Below are positions 49,723 to 56,712 of a DNA stretch of 64,000 nt, in pieces. Under the pieces are notes generated by a model. That model was not told where the DNA came from and did not search any database. It saw nothing but the letters and a program-made list of their open reading frames with translations. This stretch comes from Jutongia huaianensis (GTDB taxonomy: Bacteria > Bacillota > Clostridia > Lachnospirales > Lachnospiraceae). The translations under genes and the position numbers were made by a program. The DNA lies in assembly GCF_014384985.1 (NCBI RefSeq), contig NZ_JACRSX010000005.1:101017-165016 (forward strand), read 5' to 3'. Position 1 is the first letter of the stretch. The number at the start of each line of letters is the position of its first letter.

Positions 49723-49755
49723 CCCTTTTTTGGGTGTTGATAGGAGGAAAATCAC

Positions 49756-51675
49756 ATGAAAATAATTAACTTAGGCATTCTGGCTCACGTTGACGCAGGA
49801 AAGACAACATTAACGGAAAGTTTATTGTATACCAGTGGTGCAATTGCAGAACTAGGGAGCGTAGATGAAGGCACAACAAGGACAGATACAATGAATTTGG
49901 AGCGTCAAAGGGGAATCACTATCCAGACAGCAGTGACATCTTTTCAGTGGGAGGATGTAAAAGTCAACATTATAGATACGCCAGGCCATATGGATTTTTT
50001 GGCGGAAGTATACCGTTCTTTATCCGTATTAGACGGAGCAGTATTATTAGTTTCTGCAAAGGATGGCATACAGGCACAGACCCGTATACTGTTTCATGCA
50101 CTACAGATAATGAAGATTCCGACAATTTTTTTCATCAATAAAATTGACCAAGAGGGGATTGATTTGCCAATGGTATATCGGGAAATGAAAGCAAAGCTTT
50201 CTTCGGAAATTATAGTGAAGCAAAAGGTTGGGCAGCATCCCCATATAAATGTAACGGACAATGACGATATGGAACAGTGGGATGCGGTAATTATGGGAAA
50301 CGATGAACTATTAGAGAAATATATGTCAGGGAAACCGTTTAAAATGTCAGAACTGGAACAGGAAGAAAACAGGAGATTCCAAAACGGAACGTTATTTCCC
50401 GTTTATCACGGAAGCGCTAAAAACAATCTGGGGATTCGGCAGCTTATAGAAGTAATTGCCAGTAAATTTTATTCATCAACGCCTGAAGGTCAATCTGAAC
50501 TATGCGGGCAGGTTTTTAAGATTGAATATTCAGAGAAAAGGCGGCGTTTTGTTTATGTGCGTATATATAGCGGAACATTGCATTTGAGGGATGTTATTAG
50601 AATATCTGAAAAAGAGAAAATAAAAATCACAGAGATGTGTGTTCCGACAAACGGTGAATTATATTCATCCGATACAGCCTGCTCTGGTGATATTGTAATT
50701 TTACCAAATGATGTTTTGCAGCTAAACAGTATTTTGGGGAACGAAATACTGTTGCCGCAGAGAAAATTTATTGAAAATCCTCTCCCTATGCTCCAAACAA
50801 CGATTGCAGTAAAGAAATCTGAACAGCGGGAAATATTGCTTGGGGCACTTACAGAAATTTCAGATGGCGACCCTCTTTTAAAATATTATGTGGATACTAC
50901 AACGCATGAGATTATACTTTCTTTTTTGGGGAATGTGCAGATGGAAGTCATTTGTGCCATCCTTGAGGAAAAATATCATGTGGAGGCAGAAATAAAAGAG
51001 CCTACTGTTATATATATGGAAAGACCGCTTAGAAAAGCAGAATATACCATCCACATAGAAGTCCCGCCAAATCCTTTCTGGGCTTCTGTCGGGTTGTCCA
51101 TAGAGCCGCTCCCTATTGGAAGCGGAGTGCAGTATGAAAGCAGAGTTTCACTTGGATATTTAAATCAATCGTTCCAAAATGCGGTTATGGAGGGGGTTCT
51201 TTATGGCTGCGAGCAGGGGCTGTATGGATGGAAAGTGACAGACTGTAAAATCTGTTTTGAATATGGATTGTATTATAGTCCTGTAAGTACCCCCGCAGAC
51301 TTTCGGCTGCTTTCCCCTATCGTATTGGAGCAGGCTTTAAAAAAAGCAGGGACAGAACTATTAGAGCCATATCTCCACTTTGAAATTTATGCACCGCAGG
51401 AATATCTCTCACGGGCGTATCATGATGCTCCAAGGTATTGTGCAGATATTGTAAGTACTCAGATAAAGAATGACGAGGTCATTCTGAAAGGAGAAATCCC
51501 TGCTAGATGTATTCAAGAATACAGGAACGATTTAACTTATTTCACAAATGGGCAGGGAGTCTGCTTGACAGAGTTAAAAGGATACCAGCCAGCTATTGGT
51601 AAATTTATTTGCCAACCCCGCCGCCCGAATAGCCGTATAGATAAGGTTCGGCATATGTTCCACAAGTTAGCTTAA
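49756..51675 (+). CDS. tet(O): Tetracycline resistance ribosomal protection protein Tet(O)
   Basis: A 639-residue EF-G-like GTPase that removes tetracycline from the ribosome. The G domain has [20 protein letters not shown], the effector region [25 protein letters not shown] and NKID. The C-terminal domains end with [16 protein letters not shown] and [17 protein letters not shown]. From memory the sequence agrees with Tet(O) rather than Tet(W) or Tet(M), for example the [20 protein letters not shown] start; this should be confirmed by alignment. Codon use is more AT-rich than the surrounding genes, consistent with transfer. It is complete, with an intact promoter and leader. Confidence 0.95.
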   Translation: MKIINLGILAHVDAGKTTLTESLLYTSGAIAELGSVDEGTTRTDTMNLERQRGITIQTAVTSFQWEDVKVNIIDTPGHMDFLAEVYRSLSVLDGAVLLVSAKDGIQAQTRILFHALQIMKIPTIFFINKIDQEGIDLPMVYREMKAKLSSEIIVKQKVGQHPHINVTDNDDMEQWDAVIMGNDELLEKYMSGKPFKMSELEQEENRRFQNGTLFPVYHGSAKNNLGIRQLIEVIASKFYSSTPEGQSELCGQVFKIEYSEKRRRFVYVRIYSGTLHLRDVIRISEKEKIKITEMCVPTNGELYSSDTACSGDIVILPNDVLQLNSILGNEILLPQRKFIENPLPMLQTTIAVKKSEQREILLGALTEISDGDPLLKYYVDTTTHEIILSFLGNVQMEVICAILEEKYHVEAEIKEPTVIYMERPLRKAEYTIHIEVPPNPFWASVGLSIEPLPIGSGVQYESRVSLGYLNQSFQNAVMEGVLYGCEQGLYGWKVTDCKICFEYGLYYSPVSTPADFRLLSPIVLEQALKKAGTELLEPYLHFEIYAPQEYLSRAYHDAPRYCADIVSTQIKNDEVILKGEIPARCIQEYRNDLTYFTNGQGVCLTELKGYQPAIGKFICQPRRPNSRIDKVRHMFHKLA

Positions 51676-51726
51676 CAGCTTGCAAAAGTCATATAAAATG
51701 AGATTTGAAAGGATTAGAGACTAATT

Positions 51727-52221
51727 ATGATGAAATGCGAATGGATATTGTGTCCTGTTTGTGGGAGCAAAACCCGTAATAAAATTAGGAAGGACACTGT
51801 TTTGGAGAATTATCCCCTTTATTGTCCAAAATGCAGACAAGGCTGTCTGCTTGAAGTCGTGAGGGAGCAATACACAGACTTCTACCGTGACAAGGAACGG
51901 TGGCGTTATCTGCAAAAATTAGATACAAAGAATAGACTGCTATCTCTCGACGGATTTACGGACAGCGAGGGGAATCCTCTGGACTTTATCACTGATGAAG
52001 CGGTGGACATTGCAGAAACCGTTGTCAATGCGGTCATGGTGGACAGGCTGAAAGCCGCCCTGCCTTTGCTGTCGGATAGTGAACAGGAGCTGATACAGGC
52101 AATCTTTTTTGACGGACTTTCCGAGCGTGAAGTCGGGGCGAGGTTGGGCATAACCCAGAGCGTTGTAAACAAACGCAAAGCCAGAATCCTAATAAAACTA
52201 AGAAAGATAATAGAAAATTAA
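51727..52221 (+). CDS. Fusion of a cysteine-rich KTR protein and a sigma-70-like protein
   Basis: Residues 1-45 read MMKCEWILCPVCGSKTRNKI with two CxxC pairs. That is the start of the small cysteine-rich KTR protein often found directly after ribosomal-protection tet genes. From about residue 46 the sequence changes to a sigma-factor-like protein (YTDFYRDKERWRYLQKLDTK) with a region-4-type helix-turn-helix (EREVGARLGITQSVVNKRKA) at the end. In other elements these are usually separate proteins, so I infer an in-frame recombination fusion at the tet(O)/module joint. It may regulate element genes. Confidence 0.7.
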   Translation: MMKCEWILCPVCGSKTRNKIRKDTVLENYPLYCPKCRQGCLLEVVREQYTDFYRDKERWRYLQKLDTKNRLLSLDGFTDSEGNPLDFITDEAVDIAETVVNAVMVDRLKAALPLLSDSEQELIQAIFFDGLSEREVGARLGITQSVVNKRKARILIKLRKIIEN

Positions 52222-52315
52222 AATTTAAGGCGTTCAGCCCCCTTGTTTTTTCCTTTGGGAAGATGAGGGGGCTTTTCTCTGCCCTCTCAATCAATTCTGA
52301 TTGGAGGAAGTAAGA

Positions 52316-52741
52316 ATGGCATACAACCACGGACGGGAGGACAGGAAATGGCGTATCTGGAAAGAAGCGGAGGAAAAGCTGCTGCGTGAGTGCGGCGTTG
52401 ATGAAGCGACCATTGAGCAGATACGCATGGCGGACAGGGCAGACTTCAATTCCAACAGGCGGTTTTACCGATGGACGAATGACGTTGCGGAATATCTTGA
52501 GGACATGGCAGGCAGGGAGCGGCAGGCGGAAGTGGGTACGGTTGCGGAGTTACTGGAAGAGATTGAGAGCGAAAATCTCTATCAAGTATTAGTCACGGTG
52601 GACGGGCGTACCTTGAAAATCGTCCTGCTGAAAATGCAGGGGTATTCCACAAAGGAGATTGCCCCGCTTGTGCATTTGACGACTGGTGCCATCTATGCGA
52701 GGTTAGACCATCTGCGGAAGAAGCTGCGGAAAATTTTATAG
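52316..52741 (+). CDS. Sigma-70-like / helix-turn-helix element regulator
   Basis: A 141-residue protein beginning MAYNHGREDRKWRIWKEAEE. Its C-terminal domain LLKMQGYSTKEIAPLVHLTT and AIYARLDHLRKKLRKIL has the region-4 sigma pattern. Such proteins occur in mobilizable modules of gut Firmicutes next to a RepA-like ATPase and a MobV relaxase, as here. GGAGG at 52303-52307 supports the ATG at 52316. Whether it acts as a true sigma factor is not known. Confidence 0.75.
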   Translation: MAYNHGREDRKWRIWKEAEEKLLRECGVDEATIEQIRMADRADFNSNRRFYRWTNDVAEYLEDMAGRERQAEVGTVAELLEEIESENLYQVLVTVDGRTLKIVLLKMQGYSTKEIAPLVHLTTGAIYARLDHLRKKLRKIL

Positions 52742-52824
52742 CTTCTAAAACAGCCTGCCATCCTGCGGGCTACTGGGTGAGGGATGGAAATCCCCTCACT
52801 CATTTTTTGCAGGAGGACAACAGG

Positions 52825-53577
52825 ATGGCATACAGGGTTAAGGCATACACGCTTCGGGAGGAATCCACGGAAAGCGGCACAAGGTATTTTATCAGCTTTA
52901 AGGACGGGCAGGGCAAATCCCACGAGTTGGAAGTGTCGGAACAGTTCTTTATGGAGTTTCGGCAGATGGAGCGCAGGAACAGGAATCTTTTCTAATGGGA
53001 CGAGCGGCACAGGGAGTTTAACGAGGTATGGGACGAAACCCTTTACAGACGGGCGTTGCGTGTGCCTAAGAGCCTTGATGAACGCATGGTTGAGGAAGAA
53101 CGGAATGAAACGCTCTATAAGGCGGTTGGGAGCCTTCCAGAGATACAAAGGCGGCGTTTCCTGCTCTACTACGAGTATGAGTTCAATTTTTACCAAATCG
53201 CCGCTATGGAGCATTGCACCGCTTCGGCAATACAGAAATCTGTTGCGATTGCAAAGGAGAAAGTAAAGGCGGAAATTGAAGAAATATCTCCAACCGTGAC
53301 CGACACCGCCCGAAAAAGAAATCTGTTTTTTATTTGTGTGGGATTGGCGGCATTACATACTCTCACTTTTTTCCGTGGGAGTAAATCTATTTTTAAGGAG
53401 GTCAACGCCTATGTGCAACGAAAACAAAGACACCGCCCGAAAGGAGGAAAGCCATGCAGAAGTTACAGACAGTCAACGCCGAAACGCTCCTTTATGAACC
53501 GCTTGAGAAACCATCCTTTGTGGTGGACAGCCTTATCCCGACAGGCTTATCGCTGTTCTGCGGCTCACAGAAGATAG
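52825..53577 (+). pseudogene. Sigma-70-like protein gene with in-frame stop
   Basis: The frame starts at 52825 after AGGAGG with MAYRVKAYTLREESTESGTR. It runs 56 codons to a TAA at 52993-52995 and then continues in the same frame (WDERHREFNEVWDETLYRRA, LPEIQRRRFLLYYEYEFNFY, the region-4-like helix-turn-helix). Relatives have a continuous protein across this point, so a nonsense mutation, probably from CAA or CAG, is the simplest reading. An internal ATG at 53056 could restart a shorter product. The last ~75 codons after KVKAEIEEIS look non-homologous and overlap the next gene. Confidence 0.7.
53411..53497 (+). CDS. Possible 28-residue ORF ahead of the AAA ATPase
   Basis: MCNENKDTARKEESHAEVTD and eight more codons, with AGGAGG nine bases before the ATG. 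It overlaps the start of the AAA ATPase gene in another frame and may simply provide translational coupling. Confidence 0.3.
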   Translation: MCNENKDTARKEESHAEVTDSQRRNAPL

Positions 53578-54479
53578 GCAAAAGCTGGCTCATGCTGAAG
53601 CTATGCTTATGCGTGTCGCAGGGAATCCCTTTATGGGATATGCCGACAATGGAGGGCGATGTGCTTTACCTCTGCCTTGAGGACACGTTCTGCCGCATAC
53701 AGGACAGGTTATTTCGTTTGACGGACGAAGCAAGCGGGCGGCTCCACTTTGCCGTGGCAAGCTGCAAGCTGTCAGACGGTCTTATCGTGCAGCTTGAAGA
53801 TTATCTGAAAGATTACCCAGACAGCAGGCTCATTGTCATTGATACCTTGCAGAAAGTCCGTACAGCTTCAAAAGACAATGCCTATGCAAGCGACTATGGG
53901 GACATCTCCCTCATCAAAGACTTTGCCGACAGGCACTCTCTGGCGGTCATTGTCGTACACCACATCCGAAAGCAGAATGACAGCGACGTGTTCAACAAGG
54001 TGTCTGGGACGACAGGATTAACGGGGAGTGCGGACGCTACCTTTGTTCTGGAAAAGGAGAAACGTGCGTCTGACACCGCCAAGCTGTATGTGACGGGCAG
54101 GGACACGCCTTATCAGGAATACACGCTGCGTTTCCGTGATTGCCGTTGGGAGCTTGTGGAGCGGAAAACGCAGGAGCAGCTTGCGAAAGAAACGATACCA
54201 GATGTCCTTTTTCGGTTGGTGGATTTTATGAGGGATAAGGAAGAATGGATAGGCACGGCAACGGAACTGTTAGCCGCTATGGGGGAAACGGAAACCATAC
54301 CCACGGTGATTACGAAATGGCTGAATGAATACCGCACCACATTTTTAAGCGAGAACCGTATCTGCTACCAGTACAGCCGCAGGAAAGACGGCAGGCGGAT
54401 TGCCCTTGCAAGGAGGGCGGGTGACAGCGGTGATGGTGGTGACAGCGATATTAGGATACCCCCCTGTTACTGTCATTGA
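53454..54479 (+). CDS. RepA-like AAA ATPase (AAA_25)
   Basis: A 341-residue hexameric-helicase-type ATPase of the RepA/AAA_25 family. Walker A is CGSQKIGKSW near residue 36, Walker B lies in SRLIVIDTLQKV, and the HHIRKQ motif follows. It probably takes part in replication or mobilisation of the module. GGAGG precedes the ATG. Its last ~15 codons (GDSGDGGDSDIRIPP) are encoded by the first copy of the repeat array around oriT, so the C-terminal tail appears repeat-derived. Confidence 0.85.
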   Translation: MQKLQTVNAETLLYEPLEKPSFVVDSLIPTGLSLFCGSQKIGKSWLMLKLCLCVSQGIPLWDMPTMEGDVLYLCLEDTFCRIQDRLFRLTDEASGRLHFAVASCKLSDGLIVQLEDYLKDYPDSRLIVIDTLQKVRTASKDNAYASDYGDISLIKDFADRHSLAVIVVHHIRKQNDSDVFNKVSGTTGLTGSADATFVLEKEKRASDTAKLYVTGRDTPYQEYTLRFRDCRWELVERKTQEQLAKETIPDVLFRLVDFMRDKEEWIGTATELLAAMGETETIPTVITKWLNEYRTTFLSENRICYQYSRRKDGRRIALARRAGDSGDGGDSDIRIPPCYCH

Positions 54480-54963
54480 CGCTTAAAGCCATGTAAAGCT
54501 GGCGGCTCTGCCCTGCGGGTGACAGCAGTGACGGTGGTGACAGTGATTTTAGGATACCCTGCCGCTGTCATCCCTACGGGAGAACACCCCGTAAACGCAA
54601 AATGCAGGCGTGAGATTTACTCGCCCTTTTCGGTCGTGTAAAACCACCCCTGCGGTCAGAAAAATCATTCCGATTTTTCCGACTGCGTTTACAGGGTGTA
54701 ACACACTACACTTTGCCCTGCAAAGTCGTGTGCCAGACGTTCCCTCTGGACTCCCTTAAGGCAGGGCTGTGCCCTGCTATCCTACGCCTTACGGCTTCGG
54801 ATAAAAGAATGGCGGCATGACGGTGACGGCTCTTGCGAGGGGGGTATCCCAAAAACACCGTCATCATCGACATGACCGTCATGCAGGGGGTGAGGGTGAC
54901 AGTTGCGGCAGTCGGCAGGGGGTATCCCAAAACTGCTGTCACCACCGTCACCGCTGTCACCCC
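54421..54963. repeat. Four-copy repeat array around oriT, two direct and two inverted
   Basis: A unit of about 45 bases built on GTGACAGC-GTGA-GGTGGTGACAG followed by TTTAGGATACCCC occurs four times: plus orientation at 54421-54463 and 54519-54565, and inverted at 54838-54882 and 54916-54963. Copies 2 and 4 are most alike; copy 3 is the most divergent. The array frames the oriT. The 524-base stretch 54480-55003 has no gene. It also contains an inverted pair GTAAACGCA / TGCGTTTAC flanking the centre. Confidence 0.85.
54694..54733 (-). other. oriT: Origin of transfer (oriT) of MobV/pMV158 type
   Basis: On the minus strand ACTTTGC-AGG-GCAAAGT (54726-54710) forms a hairpin followed by GTAGTGTG (54709-54702) and TTACACCC. 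This matches the pMV158-family layout, an ACTTT...AAAGT hairpin followed by TAGTGTG/TTA. The predicted nick is between 54702 and 54701 on the minus strand. Transfer would begin toward the ATPase, sigma and tet(O) side, with the relaxase gene last. Confidence 0.8.
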
Positions 54964-55003
54964 AAAGGACGGTCACCCGCCGAAAGAAAGGAGGAATCCG
55001 CCT

Positions 55004-55969
55004 ATGCCTTATGCAATCCTGCGTTTCCAGAAACGAAAAGCGGGCGGCGTTGCGGCTTGTGAACGCCACAACGAGCGGAAGAAAGAAGCCTACAAAAGCA
55101 ACCCAGATATAGATATGGAACGCTCTAAAAACAATTACCATCTCATAGCACCACCAAAGTACACCTACAAGAAAGAGATTAACCGCATGGTAGCCGAAGC
55201 GGGGTGCAGGACAAGGAAAGACAGCGTGATGATGGTGGAAACGCTCATCACAGCTTCACCAGAATTTATGAACCAGTTACCGCCCGAAGAACAAAAAGCG
55301 TATTTCCAGACGGCTCTTGACTTCATTTCGGAGCGTGTTGGAAAGCAGAATATCCTCTCCGCTGTCGTCCATATGGACGAGAGAACGCCCCATATGCACC
55401 TCTGCTTTGTGCCGATTACGCCAGACAATAAGCTGTCAGCGAAAGCTATCTTAGGCAACCAGAAATCATTATCCGAGTGGCAGACCGCCTACCATGAGCG
55501 GATGTCCTCACGGTGGAATCAGCTTGAACGGGGGCAGTCCTCAATGGAAACCAAGCGGAAACACGTCCCCACATGGCTCTATAAATTAGGCGGCAGGCTT
55601 GATAAACAGTATGAAGAAATCGTGTCTGCCCTATCCGACATCAACGCCTTTAACGCAGGGAAGAAAAGGGATAAAGCGTTAGATTTACTCTCTGCATGGC
55701 TGCCAGACGTGGAGAAATTCTCTAAGGAAATCGGGAAACAGCAGGCGTATATCGACAGTTTGAAAGAGAGAATTGGGCAGGAATCAGACTATGCGGGGCG
55801 TATGCGTGATGAAAAGTACGAGCAGGAACTAAAGGTGCAGAAAGCGAATCAGAAGATATTTGAATTGCAGAGAACCAACGAGCAGATGGGGCGGCTGCTG
55901 TCAAAAATACCGCCCGAAGTGTTGGAAGAATTGCAGAAAAATCATAGAAGCAGAGCGAAAGAAAGGTAG
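55004..55969 (+). CDS. mob: MobV-family relaxase (plasmid recombination/mobilization protein)
   Basis: A 321-residue Mob/Pre relaxase that nicks oriT and pilots the strand with the help of a conjugative partner. The N-terminus PYAILRFQKRKAGGVAACER and the metal-binding motif VVHMDERTPHMHLCFVPI (about residue 123) are the MobV hallmarks. The C-terminal third is a coiled coil (residues 235-310). AAGGAGG at 54988-54994 supports the ATG at 55004; the open frame further upstream lies in the repeat array. It lies about 270 bases from the predicted oriT, as in pMV158-type systems. Confidence 0.92.
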   Translation: MPYAILRFQKRKAGGVAACERHNERKKEAYKSNPDIDMERSKNNYHLIAPPKYTYKKEINRMVAEAGCRTRKDSVMMVETLITASPEFMNQLPPEEQKAYFQTALDFISERVGKQNILSAVVHMDERTPHMHLCFVPITPDNKLSAKAILGNQKSLSEWQTAYHERMSSRWNQLERGQSSMETKRKHVPTWLYKLGGRLDKQYEEIVSALSDINAFNAGKKRDKALDLLSAWLPDVEKFSKEIGKQQAYIDSLKERIGQESDYAGRMRDEKYEQELKVQKANQKIFELQRTNEQMGRLLSKIPPEVLEELQKNHRSRAKER

Positions 55970-55977
55970 ATATGTGA

Positions 55978-56253
55978 ATGAAGAAACAGGATTTTAAGGT
56001 GTTAAAGACCAAAGACTTGTACCCGTTCCCCGACAATCCGTTTCATGTGGCAGAAGATCTGTTTGATATTTCATCGGAGCAGCTTGCCTGTGTCAATGGA
56101 GCAGAGCCGGGAACAGGGCTTATCCGGTTTGGAGATAAGACCGTGCCTTTTGACAATACAATGGAAAAGGACAGCAGTCTGTACCAGTTATTTAATACGA
56201 ATTTTCATGAGATGGTGAAAGATAAAAATGTAAAGCAGACAGTGGAAAAATAG
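55978..56253 (+). pseudogene. Chimera of a ParB N-terminus and a VirB4 C-terminus
   Basis: Residues 1-25 (KKQDFKVLKTKDLYPFPDNPF) look like the start of a ParB-type protein. From about residue 28 the sequence becomes the C-terminal end of a VirB4/TraE conjugation ATPase (DISSEQLACVNGAEPGTGLI, RFGDKTVPFDN, SLYQLFNTNFHE). The fusion is in frame, 91 codons in all. All conjugation genes normally between the two are missing. It shows a large deletion of the transfer region and is very unlikely to be functional. Confidence 0.7.
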
Positions 56254-56277
56254 GGACAAGTGAATTGACGAAAATCG

Positions 56278-56306
56278 TTGAATTGTGACAGGAAAAATGA
56301 TATATT
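56278..56306 (+). promoter_or_regulatory. Promoter of the putative holin-like toxin transcript
   Basis: TTGAAT at 56278-56283, 17-base spacer, TATATT at 56301-56306, about 100 bases before the toxin start. Confidence 0.6.
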
Positions 56307-56408
56307 AGTAGCATGGCGAAAGCCATAGGAAAGTACCCATGACAGGGTGGTAGCCTCCCAACACCAATGACCGGCTTGCCGGAATACATAGGAAGGGAGG
56401 TGGCGCCA

Positions 56409-56525
56409 ATGACAGCTTTTGAAATCCTTTCGATTTTCCTGGGCATATTGACATTGTTATGTGCCTTCGGTAGTCTTGTTATAGCGTTGCTTGCCTTTCT
56501 CGACAAGAGAAACAAGCGAAAATAA
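56409..56525 (+). CDS. Putative holin-like type I toxin
   Basis: A 38-residue hydrophobic peptide, MTAFEILSIFLGILTLLCAF then a second hydrophobic half and a basic tail (DKRNKRK). This is the Hol_Tox/TxpA-BsrG-like pattern of type I toxins, which insert in the membrane and are silenced by an antisense RNA. GGGAGG lies eight bases before the ATG, and a long structured leader and two hairpins surround it. It sits between the VirB4 fragment and the NlpC/P60 gene. The antisense RNA itself is not proven. Confidence 0.65.
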   Translation: MTAFEILSIFLGILTLLCAFGSLVIALLAFLDKRNKRK

Positions 56526-56529
56526 AAAT

Positions 56530-56557
56530 GCCTATCCTGTCTGCAAACAGGATAGGC
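56530..56557 (+). terminator. Perfect hairpin after the toxin gene
   Basis: GCCTATCCTGT pairs perfectly with ACAGGATAGGC. There is no T tract, so it may instead be the folded antisense/toxin overlap. Confidence 0.6.
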
Positions 56558-56585
56558 GGTGTCCGTAAGGACATTTAACCTTGAT

Positions 56586-56620
56586 GGGAGCATCCACTTT
56601 GGAGTGGGTGCTTTCCTTTT
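56586..56620 (+). terminator. Intrinsic terminator downstream of the toxin locus
   Basis: AGCATCCACT (56589-56598) pairs with AGTGGGTGCT (56603-56612), extended by GGG/TTTCC and followed by TTTT. Confidence 0.65.
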
Positions 56621-56712
56621 CTAATATCAATATATCACATTTCTCCAGATGATTCAACAGAAAATTGAAAATCTCACGAAGTCCTATGATGAGAAATCGG
56701 AGGTGGTGATCA

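Noticed and set aside
52784-53266. 160-residue frame overlapping the sigma-like gene
   Set aside because: It is a shifted reading of the sigma-like gene, rich in Arg, Ser and Trp, without its own ribosome binding site.
54833-55003. N-terminal extension of the relaxase
   Set aside because: This part is encoded by the repeat array, and a strong ribosome binding site supports the ATG at 55004.
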